Program-made: the position numbers and the translations under genes
Shown: positions 43,591 to 51,194 of the stretch, in pieces
Layout: every line of letters starts with the position of its first letter
Position numbering within the stretch: position 1 is the stretch's first letter
Source: an uncultured Myxococcales bacterium
Lineage (GTDB): Bacteria; Myxococcota_A; Polyangia; Polyangiales; Polyangiaceae
DNA: 64,000 bases
Assembly (NCBI GenBank): GCA_937902985.1
Contig: CALFNG010000447.1
Span: forward strand, 1-64,000
Direction: 5' to 3'
The notes under the pieces: generated by a model
Told to the model about the DNA's origin: nothing
Seen by the model: only the letters and a program-made list of their open reading frames with translations
The model's database searches: none

Positions 43591-44871
43591 ATGGAACGCG
43601 TTGTCATCACGGGCATCGGTCTCGTCACGCCGGTCGGCGTCGGGACGCTCGAACCCTGGCACGCGCTCCTGGCCGGCGAGAGTGGAATAGGCCCGATCAC
43701 CCGGTTCGACGCGGCCCGGTTCCGTGCGCGAATCGCGGGTGAAGTGAAGGGCTGGGACGGCTCTCGCTGGATCGAGAAGAAGCGCCTCAAGGAGATGGAT
43801 CGGTTCATCGAGTTCGCGCTCGGTGCCACCAGCCTCGCCACGACGGACGCGAGCCTCGAGCTCACCGAAGAGGAGCGCCCGCGGGCTGGCTGTATCATCG
43901 GCGTCGGCCTCGGCGGCCTGCCGGCGCTCGAGAGAACGAAGGAGACGCTCCTGGCCAAGGGGCCCGACAAGGTGAGCCCGTACACGATCCCCGCGCTCAT
44001 CTCGAACCTGGCCGCGGGGCAGGTCTCCATCGCCCACCACCTCGAGGGACCGAGCTACTGCACGACCAGCGCGTGCTCGAGCGGCGCGCACGCGATCGGC
44101 GAGGCCTCGCAGTGGATCCGCCTCGGGAAGACCGACGTCATGATCGCCGGCGGCGCCGAGGCGACCATCAGCCCCGTCGGCATCGCCGGCTTCGAGGCCA
44201 TGTTCGCCCTCAGCCGCCGAAACGACGAGCCGCGTCGTGCGAGCCGCCCGTTCGACCGCGGGCGAGATGGCTTCGTCTGCGGCGAGGGCGCCGCGATCCT
44301 GGTGCTCGAGTCGCTCTCGCGCGCGACCCGCCGCGGGGCGCGCGTCTATGCCGAGCTCACGGGCTACGGCGCGTCGAGCGACGCTTACCACATCACCCAG
44401 CCGTTGCCCCAGCACCGCGGCGCGCAGCGGGCGATGCGCATGGCGCTCGACGACGCGAAGATCCCGCCGGACGCCGTCGACTACGTGAACGCCCACGGGA
44501 CCTCGACCCCGGTCGGCGACCTCGAGGAGTCGCGGGCGATCGCCGCGGTCTTCGGCGCACGCGCGATCGACAAGGGCGCCGAGAAAGACGCAGGCACGCG
44601 GACCGACTCGAGACTGTGGGTGAGCTCGACCAAGTCGATGATGGGCCACCTGCTCGGGGCGGCGGGCGCCGTCGAGGCGGCCATCTGCGCCCTCGCGATC
44701 GCGAAAGAGAGCGTGCCGCCGACGATCAACCTCGACGATCCCGACCCCGAGTGCAACCTCGACTTCGTGCCGAACACCGCGCGCAGGCGCGCCGTGCGGC
44801 ACGCGATGAGCAACTCGTTCGGCTTCGGTGGAACGAACTGCGCGCTGGTCCTGTCGCGACTGGGGGCCTGA
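43591..44871 (+). CDS. fabF: 3-oxoacyl-ACP synthase II (FabF type)
   Basis: A 426-residue condensing enzyme elongating acyl-ACP with malonyl-ACP. The active site is complete: Cys162 in TTSACSSGAHAIG, His in NAHGTSTPVGD, Lys and His in STKSMMGHLLGAAGA, and the FGFGGTNC glycine-rich end. Length matches the family. A few substrate-pocket positions differ from housekeeping FabF (for example DAARFRARIAGEVKGWD near the N-terminus), but this does not decide the role. It is the first gene of a lipid cluster; FabH follows after 6 bases. Confidence 0.95.
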   Translation: MERVVITGIGLVTPVGVGTLEPWHALLAGESGIGPITRFDAARFRARIAGEVKGWDGSRWIEKKRLKEMDRFIEFALGATSLATTDASLELTEEERPRAGCIIGVGLGGLPALERTKETLLAKGPDKVSPYTIPALISNLAAGQVSIAHHLEGPSYCTTSACSSGAHAIGEASQWIRLGKTDVMIAGGAEATISPVGIAGFEAMFALSRRNDEPRRASRPFDRGRDGFVCGEGAAILVLESLSRATRRGARVYAELTGYGASSDAYHITQPLPQHRGAQRAMRMALDDAKIPPDAVDYVNAHGTSTPVGDLEESRAIAAVFGARAIDKGAEKDAGTRTDSRLWVSSTKSMMGHLLGAAGAVEAAICALAIAKESVPPTINLDDPDPECNLDFVPNTARRRAVRHAMSNSFGFGGTNCALVLSRLGA

Positions 44872-44877
44872 GAGCCG

Positions 44878-45939
44878 ATGCACGCCCACGGTTCCTCGCC
44901 TGCTTCTCGGCCCGCGGCTCCGCCCCGCGCCCAGGCCGGTCTCGCGCGCGCGCGGATCCTCGGCACGGGGGCCTTCTTGCCACCGTTCGTCCGGACGAAC
45001 CGCGACCTCGAGCGCCTGGTCGACACGTCAGACGCGTGGATCACCGAACGGACGGGGATCCGGGAGCGCCGCCTCGCGCCGGAGGGGACCACGACCAGCG
45101 ACATGGGCGCCATCGCGGCGCTCGCGGCGCTCGACATGGCGGGGCTCCGGGCCACCGACCTCGATCTCATCGTCGTCGCCACCGTCACCCCGGACATGCC
45201 CATGCCCTCGGCGGCGGCGCTCGTTCAACACAAGATCGGCGCGGGCCCGTGCCCGGCCTTCGACATCGGCGCGGCCTGCGCGGGCTTCATCTTCGCGCTG
45301 ACCGTCGCCGAGCAGTTCATTCGCACGGGGAAGCGCCACCGCGTGCTCGTCGTCGGCGGCGACACGTTGACGAAGTTCCTCGACTGGACCGACCGCAAGA
45401 CCTGCATCCTCTTCGGCGACGGCGCCGGTGCCGTGGTGCTCGGCTCCGACGTCGCGGTCGACGCCCAGGATCGACCGCGAGGGGTGCTCTCCACGTCGCT
45501 CTCGACGGACGGCTCGCTGGTCCCCGCGCTCTACATCCCGGGTGGGGGGAGCGCCCATCCCCCGTCGGCCGCGACCGTCGAGGGGAGGCTGCATTTCATC
45601 CGCATGAACGGGCAGGAGATCTTCAAGCACGCGATCAAGAACCTCGTTTCCGCCAGCCACGCCGCCCTCGACGACGCCGGGATGACGACCGCAGGCATCG
45701 ACTGGGTGTGCGCGCACCAGGCGAACAAGCGCATCCTCGATCAGGTCGCGATTCGCCTCGGAACCGCGCCCGACCGAATGCTCTCGAACATCGATCGCGT
45801 GGGCAACACCTCGAGCGCGTCGATCCCGATCTTGCTCGACGAGAGCGTTCGCGCGGGCAAGATCAAAGACGGGGACACGGTGTTGATGAGCGCCCTCGGC
45901 GCCGGCGTGTCCTGGGGCGGCGCCGTGGTCCGGATGTAG
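44878..45939 (+). CDS. fabH: 3-oxoacyl-ACP synthase III (FabH type)
   Basis: A 353-residue initiating condensing enzyme. The catalytic Cys124 is in DIGAACAGFIFAL, His in CAHQANKRILD, and Asn in RVGNTSSASIPILL. An Ala/Pro-rich extension of about 22 residues precedes the normal start (ARILGTGAFLPP); an internal start is possible. It begins 6 bases after fabF, so they are surely co-transcribed. It sets the primer unit (acetyl or branched) of the chain; myxobacteria make iso-branched acids (general knowledge). Confidence 0.94.
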   Translation: MHAHGSSPASRPAAPPRAQAGLARARILGTGAFLPPFVRTNRDLERLVDTSDAWITERTGIRERRLAPEGTTTSDMGAIAALAALDMAGLRATDLDLIVVATVTPDMPMPSAAALVQHKIGAGPCPAFDIGAACAGFIFALTVAEQFIRTGKRHRVLVVGGDTLTKFLDWTDRKTCILFGDGAGAVVLGSDVAVDAQDRPRGVLSTSLSTDGSLVPALYIPGGGSAHPPSAATVEGRLHFIRMNGQEIFKHAIKNLVSASHAALDDAGMTTAGIDWVCAHQANKRILDQVAIRLGTAPDRMLSNIDRVGNTSSASIPILLDESVRAGKIKDGDTVLMSALGAGVSWGGAVVRM

Positions 45940-45976
45940 CGAGCCGCGCGCGGCGAACACGAGCGAACAAGAGAAG

Positions 45977-46759
45977 ATGAGTCTGTCGCTCTCGCTCCGG
46001 AACCTCGTCGAGACGCTCGCCATCTCCGCCCCCACGGTGATCGACGCGGGCGTCGGCCGCGTGACCAAAGAGCGCTGCGACGCCCGCCTCGACGGCTGGT
46101 CGCGCGCGGTCGTCGCCCACGCCCGCATCCGTCTCCAAGTCACCGGAACCGAGAAGCTCTCGCCGGGCGAGACCTACGTCGTCATGAGCAATCACCAATC
46201 GCTCTACGACATCCCCGTGCTCTTTCGCGTCTTCGGGCCGAACATCCGGATGATCGCCAAGAGCGAGCTCTTTCGTATTCCCGTCTTCGGCCAGGCCATG
46301 TCGGCCGCCGGCTTCATCTCCGTCGACCGCTCCGGCGGGCGCGGGGCGGTTCGTAGCCTGGGCGTCGCTCGCGATCTCCTGGGCCGAAAGACCCACGTCT
46401 GGATAGCCCCCGAGGGCACGCGGAGCCTCGACGGCGCGCTCTTGCCTTTCAAGCCGGGGGCGTTCTTGCTCGCCGCCGACGCGCGCATGCCGATCGCGCC
46501 CGTGACCCTCGTGGGAACGCGCGACGTGCTCGCTCCGGGCGAGGTCCGCTCGCACGTGGGCGCGACCGTGCGCGTCATCGTGCATGCTCCGATCGACGCG
46601 CCGGCGCGTCACGGGGGGAAGGCGGCGCGCCGCGACCTGATGGCGAGCGTGCGGAGCGCGATCGAAAGCGCCCTCCCGGGGCGCGATCGCGCGAGAGCGC
46701 ACGTTGACGCCATAGGAACAGCATCTGGCGCGCGGAGACAATACGCATCAGACGACTAG
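45977..46759 (+). CDS. plsC: 1-acyl-glycerol-3-phosphate acyltransferase (PlsC type)
   Basis: A 260-residue acyltransferase. Motif I NHQSLYDIPVLF (NHx4D), motif II GFISVDRSGGRGAV, motif III APEGTRSLDGALLPFKPGAF, motif IV MPIAPVTL. It uses acyl-ACP or acyl-CoA to make phosphatidic acid. It lies 37 nt after fabH and 15 nt before the carboxyltransferase. The N-terminal segment is moderately hydrophobic (LVETLAISAPTVIDAG), giving peripheral inner-membrane association. Its placement next to FabF/FabH suggests direct use of the chains made there. Confidence 0.92.
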   Translation: MSLSLSLRNLVETLAISAPTVIDAGVGRVTKERCDARLDGWSRAVVAHARIRLQVTGTEKLSPGETYVVMSNHQSLYDIPVLFRVFGPNIRMIAKSELFRIPVFGQAMSAAGFISVDRSGGRGAVRSLGVARDLLGRKTHVWIAPEGTRSLDGALLPFKPGAFLLAADARMPIAPVTLVGTRDVLAPGEVRSHVGATVRVIVHAPIDAPARHGGKAARRDLMASVRSAIESALPGRDRARAHVDAIGTASGARRQYASDD

Positions 46760-46774
46760 AGATAAGATTGCGCC

Positions 46775-48298
46775 ATGAACGGAATCCGTACCCACGAGTC
46801 GAGCGCCTCCGAGCGACGGGGCGCTGGCGACGCCGTCGAGGGCGCGGATGAGGTCGTCCACAGCAGCGTGCAGCCCCTCTCGCCGCCGGCGCGGCGGCTG
46901 TCGGCGCTCTTCGACGGCGGCCATTACGAAGAGCTCGATGCGCTGGTTCATCACCAGGCGAGCCGCTGGGGAATGGCCGCGAAGCGCTTCGACGGCGACG
47001 GCGTGAGCATCGCGACGGGCCGCGTCCATGGGCAGCCCGTGGTCGCGTTCGCGCAAGACCGTCGCTTCATGGGCGGCTCGCTGGGCGAGGCGCACGCGCG
47101 AAAGATCTGCAAGGCCATGGACCTCGCCGAGCGGCTCGGCGCGCCGATGATCGGCCTGCTCGACTCCGGCGGGGCGCGCATCCAGGAAGGCGTCGCGGCG
47201 TTGGCGGGGTACGGCGAGATCTTCCGCCGCAACGTGCGCATGTCGGGGCGGGTGCCGCAGATCTCCGTGGTGCTCGGGCCCTGCGCCGGCGGAGCGGTGT
47301 ATTCGCCCGCCATCACCGACTTCATCGTCCTGTCGCGCCCCGACGCGCTGATGTTCGTGACCGGGCCGAAGGTCGTCAAGCAGGTCATGTTCGAAGACAT
47401 CGACGCGAGCACGCTCGGCGGCGCCGCCGTGCACGCGGCGCTGAGCGGCGTCGCTCACCTCATCGAGGCCGACGAAGCCGCGGCCATGGCCCGGACGCGC
47501 GACCTCATCGGGTTCCTCCGGGTGACCCGCGCGCCGTCCGAAGAGCCCGGAGACGACGCGCCGTTCGAAGAGATCGTCTCCGCCAACCACAGACGCGCCT
47601 ACGACGTCCGCAGGATCATTCGCAAGCTCGCCGACCGTGGGACCGTCATCGAGATCCAGGCCGACTACGCCAAGAACATCGTCGTGGCCCTCGCGCGAAT
47701 CGAGGGTCGGGCCGTCGGCATCGTGGCCAACCAGCCGAAGGAGCGCGCCGGAGTGCTCGACATCGACGCCTCTCGAAAAGCGGCGCGCTTCGTCCGCACG
47801 ATGAGCGTCTTCGGCATTCCCATCGTCACCCTGGTCGACGTCCCCGGATTCATGCCGGGGTCGAAGCAGGAGCACGGCGGCGTCATCGTGCACGGCGCGA
47901 AGCTGCTCTACGCATATTGCGAGGCGCGCGTGCCGCGCATCACAGTGGTGCTGCGAAAGGCGTTCGGCGGCGCTTACATCGTGATGTCGTCGAAGCACGT
48001 CGGCTGCGACGTGAACCTCGCGTGGCCCGGCGCCCAGGTGTCGGTCATGGGCGCCGAGGGGGCCGTCGAGGTCCTTCACGGCAAGGAACTCCAGGCCGCC
48101 GCCGACCCCAAGGCGCGCTTCGACGACCTTTGCGCCCGCTACCGTGAAGAGTACATGTCCGTTCGCGTGGCCGCCGAGCGCGGCTGGATCGACGAGGTCA
48201 TCGAGCCGAGCGACACGCGCCGCAAGCTCGCTCATTACCTGAGCATGCTCGAATCGGCCGGCGCCTCGGCCGGGACCCACGGCAACATCCCGCTCTGA
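46775..48298 (+). CDS. Acyl-CoA carboxylase carboxyltransferase (PccB/AccD type)
   Basis: A 507-residue carboxyltransferase. It has crotonase-fold halves with oxyanion-hole segments: DSGGARIQEGVAALAGYGEIF and GPCAGGAVYSPAITDF in the first, and DVPGFMPGSKQEHGGVIVHGAKL with RKAFGGAYIVMSSKHVGCD in the second (in parts). It carboxylates acetyl- or propionyl-CoA using carboxybiotin. No intact biotin carboxylase or biotin carrier is next to it; the only such gene here is the relic at 16677. It therefore needs a partner from outside the window. It is the last gene of the fabF-fabH-plsC set. Confidence 0.92.
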   Translation: MNGIRTHESSASERRGAGDAVEGADEVVHSSVQPLSPPARRLSALFDGGHYEELDALVHHQASRWGMAAKRFDGDGVSIATGRVHGQPVVAFAQDRRFMGGSLGEAHARKICKAMDLAERLGAPMIGLLDSGGARIQEGVAALAGYGEIFRRNVRMSGRVPQISVVLGPCAGGAVYSPAITDFIVLSRPDALMFVTGPKVVKQVMFEDIDASTLGGAAVHAALSGVAHLIEADEAAAMARTRDLIGFLRVTRAPSEEPGDDAPFEEIVSANHRRAYDVRRIIRKLADRGTVIEIQADYAKNIVVALARIEGRAVGIVANQPKERAGVLDIDASRKAARFVRTMSVFGIPIVTLVDVPGFMPGSKQEHGGVIVHGAKLLYAYCEARVPRITVVLRKAFGGAYIVMSSKHVGCDVNLAWPGAQVSVMGAEGAVEVLHGKELQAAADPKARFDDLCARYREEYMSVRVAAERGWIDEVIEPSDTRRKLAHYLSMLESAGASAGTHGNIPL

Positions 48299-48392
48299 CA
48301 CGGCGCACGCCACGCGGCCCGGTACGGCGCTTCAAGAGGAAGCTCCGGGCGATCGGTGAGCCACGGCCGGCCCCGCGCGCCACAAGGTTCAC

Positions 48393-50411
48393 GTGCGCGC
48401 CGTCCACGCCCAGACGGGTCGATCGAGCCTTCTCGCCCTGCCGCTTCTCGTCGTGACCCAGGTCGCGGCCTGCGGATCGCCCGGCGACACACCCGGCCCC
48501 GCGCCGGCCGGTGACGGCGACGGCAGCGGGCAAGAAGCTGGTGCGCCATCGGCGGGCGACGATTCCACCGGCCCGGCTGCGGACGCGGGAGACGCCGCAC
48601 GGGAGGCGACCGGCGGCCCCGACACCCCTGCCGTCGAAGCCCGCGTCGCTGGATTGCTGGGGCAGATGACGCTCGACGAGAAGGTCGGCCAGATGATCAT
48701 GGTCGACTACGGTTCGCTGGCGTCCCTCGACGACATCACGACGTACTTCCTCGGCGCGCTGCTGCCGAACGCCGGTGAAGCCCCCGCCGACAACACCCCG
48801 CGAGCGTGGCTCGATCTCGCGGGCTCGTTTCGCCCGAAGGCGCTCGCGACCCGGCTCGCGATCCCGCTCATCGTCGGGATCGACGCGGTGCACGGTGACG
48901 CCAAGGTGGCCGGGGCGACGGTGTTCCCGCACTCCATCGGTCTCGGTTGCTCGCGCGACCCGGCCCTGGTGACCGCCGTGGAGCGGGCCACGGCCGCCGA
49001 GGTGCGTGCCATGGGGTTCACGATGAGCTTCAGCCCCGACGCGGACGTCGGCCAGGACGAGCGCTGGGGTCGCACCTACGAGAGCTTCGGCGAAGACCCG
49101 ACGCTCGCTTCGACGATGGTCGCGGCAGCGGTGACCGGGTACCAGAGCGCCGGTCCGGGCGCTTCCGGCGCGCTGCTCGCGTGTCCCAAGCACTACGCGG
49201 GCGCGGGAGGCACCTCGTGGGGTACCGGCGTCATGGGCGGGATCGATCAGGGAGACACCCAGATCGCCGAAGCCGAGATGCGAGCCGTTCATCTGCCGCC
49301 GTTCAAGGCCGCGGTCGACGCGGGCGCCATGGCGATCATGGTCTCGTACAGCTCGTTCAACGGGACGAAGATGTCGGCGAGCGGGCACTGGTTGACGGAC
49401 GTCGTCAAGGGCGAGCTCGGGTTCGCGGGGTTCCTCCTGTCGGACTTCGACGCGATCCGTCAGCTCGCGGGCGGCAGCCAGCAGCAGGAGGCTACGGCGA
49501 TCAACGCCGGTCTCGACATGATCATGATGTCGAACGGCTACGTGGAGTTCATCGCCGACGTGAAGTCGCTCGTTGCCGCCGGGACCGTCCCGATGGCGCG
49601 TATCGACGACGCGGTCACCCGGATCCTGCGAGCCAAGGTCGTGGCCGGCCTCTTCGAAGCGAACGCGCCCGACCCCGGCGGGCTGGCCGACGTCGGGGGC
49701 GCCGCGCACCGAACGATCGCGCGGCAGGCGGTGCAGGAATCGCTCGTCCTCCTGAAGAACGACAACCACGTCTTGCCGCTGTCCAGGTCCGCGCATGTCG
49801 CCGTGGCGGGTCCGGGAGCCGACGACCTCGGCGTGCAATCGGGGGGGTGGACGCTCGGCTGGCAAGGAGTCACCGAGACCGGAGCGTCGCCCATCGCCGG
49901 TACGACGATCCTCGCCGGACTGCAGGCGACGGCGAGCTCGCCCGCGCTCGTCACGTATTCGTGGGACGGGAGCCAGGTCCCCTCGGGCACGTCGGTAGGC
50001 GTCGTCGTTCTCTACGAGAATCCGTACGCAGAGTTCGAAGGCGATACGAACGACCCGAGCTTCGCCAATACCTCGAGCGCTCAGGATCCCTCGGGGCACG
50101 TCATCTACGACGGCCTGGCCGCCGGCATCGTGCGTCAGATGACGGCGGCCAAGATCCCGCTCGTGCTCGTGCTCGTGACGGGGCGTCCGGTGCGGATCGA
50201 ATCGTACCTCTCGCAGTTTTCCGCCGTCGTCGCCGCGTGGCTCCCCGGTTCGGAGGGCGAAGGCGTGGCCGACGTCCTCTACGGCGACGCGAAGTTCTCG
50301 GGCGTCCTGTCGAAGTCGTGGCCGCGCGACGCCACGACGCTCCCGGTCTCGTCGCTACCACCCGGCGGCGATCCCCTGTTCGCGTACGGCTTCGGGCTCG
50401 GGTACCCCTAA
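48393..50411 (+). CDS. Glycoside hydrolase family 3 lipoprotein (beta-glucosidase-like)
   Basis: 672 residues from a GTG. Lipobox VAAC at Cys27, then a Gly/Asp/Ala linker of about 50. The GH3 barrel starts at MTLDEKVGQMIMVD and includes GIDAVHGDAKVAGATVFPH, FSPDADVGQDERWGRTYESFGEDP, CPKHYAGAGGT and the nucleophile Asp351 in FLLSDFDAI. The C-terminal alpha-beta domain (ESLVLLKNDNHVLPLS, YENPYAEFEGDT, VVLVTGRP-like LVLVTGRPV, WLPGSEGEGVADVLYG) supplies the acid/base. The length is typical for two-domain enzymes without a fibronectin domain. It probably releases glucose or related sugars from plant or microbial polymers on the cell surface. Confidence 0.95.
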   Translation: MRAVHAQTGRSSLLALPLLVVTQVAACGSPGDTPGPAPAGDGDGSGQEAGAPSAGDDSTGPAADAGDAAREATGGPDTPAVEARVAGLLGQMTLDEKVGQMIMVDYGSLASLDDITTYFLGALLPNAGEAPADNTPRAWLDLAGSFRPKALATRLAIPLIVGIDAVHGDAKVAGATVFPHSIGLGCSRDPALVTAVERATAAEVRAMGFTMSFSPDADVGQDERWGRTYESFGEDPTLASTMVAAAVTGYQSAGPGASGALLACPKHYAGAGGTSWGTGVMGGIDQGDTQIAEAEMRAVHLPPFKAAVDAGAMAIMVSYSSFNGTKMSASGHWLTDVVKGELGFAGFLLSDFDAIRQLAGGSQQQEATAINAGLDMIMMSNGYVEFIADVKSLVAAGTVPMARIDDAVTRILRAKVVAGLFEANAPDPGGLADVGGAAHRTIARQAVQESLVLLKNDNHVLPLSRSAHVAVAGPGADDLGVQSGGWTLGWQGVTETGASPIAGTTILAGLQATASSPALVTYSWDGSQVPSGTSVGVVVLYENPYAEFEGDTNDPSFANTSSAQDPSGHVIYDGLAAGIVRQMTAAKIPLVLVLVTGRPVRIESYLSQFSAVVAAWLPGSEGEGVADVLYGDAKFSGVLSKSWPRDATTLPVSSLPPGGDPLFAYGFGLGYP

Positions 50412-50965
50412 CCGAAGCGGCGCTGCCCAAGCGCGCGGCGATCATCGGTCACGCCTCGCTGGGCGAGTTGATCGCGAACCTGGTTCGCGTCGGCAACGAC
50501 CACATGACGAGCTACCGGCTCAATCAGCTCTTGCCGCTCGCCACGGCGCTCCAGATGCTCGACGAAGACGCGCCGGTGCCGGATGATCTGCCGATCCTGG
50601 GCAAGAACGCCTACCGGCTGACGCTCGACTTCTTTCGACAGAAGCGAACGCGGTTCATGGATCTGGTGCCGGAGGCCATCGGCGGGCAGTACGGCTACCG
50701 GGTCTGCCCGGTGGATATCGATTTTTTCGTCACCGTCAGCATGGGCGTCGGCACCATGGTCCCGTCCGGGGCCGACGAGCTCGTGCATTTCATCGAAGAG
50801 GTCGACCGGCGCCTCTATCGCGCAAAACAAAGCGGCCGAAACATGCTCGTGGTGGGCGGCGCTCCCGGTGCCAGCAAGCCCATCTCGATGCGTCCATCCG
50901 CGCCGCCGCGGTCGAGCCGTGGTCGAGCCGCGGTCGAGATACGCATCGATCCCTCCGCGCCGTAA
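50412..50965 (+). pseudogene. GGDEF-domain remnant fused to an unrecognised segment
   Basis: An open frame of about 180 codons without a credible start. The last third is the end of a diguanylate cyclase domain (FFVTVSMGVGTMVPSGADEL, VDRRLYRAKQSGRNM) but lacks the GGDEF signature and the substrate-binding half. The first two thirds (SYRLNQLLPLATALQMLDED, NAYRLTLDFFRQKR) are of unknown origin. The join is near 50715. It is probably a chimeric relic, just upstream of a full GGDEF gene. Confidence 0.6.
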
Positions 50966-51194
50966 CTCGAAAAGAACCGGGGCGATCTCCGCATCACGGT
51001 GCTAGCGTTCGCGTAGTGTTGGGGGGGTCCGTTCGGCGCGCTTGCTCGGAGCGTTATCCGCGGCATACCGCGAAGGGAAGGGGGGCCCTCCGGGGCCGTG
51101 AAAGCATGGCGCGAGTTCGCAGACTCCGTCGAGAGAGAGCCGCCGACGGGCCTCGTCTCGACCGCAAAGGGGGGCCGTTGGGCCAACCTACACA

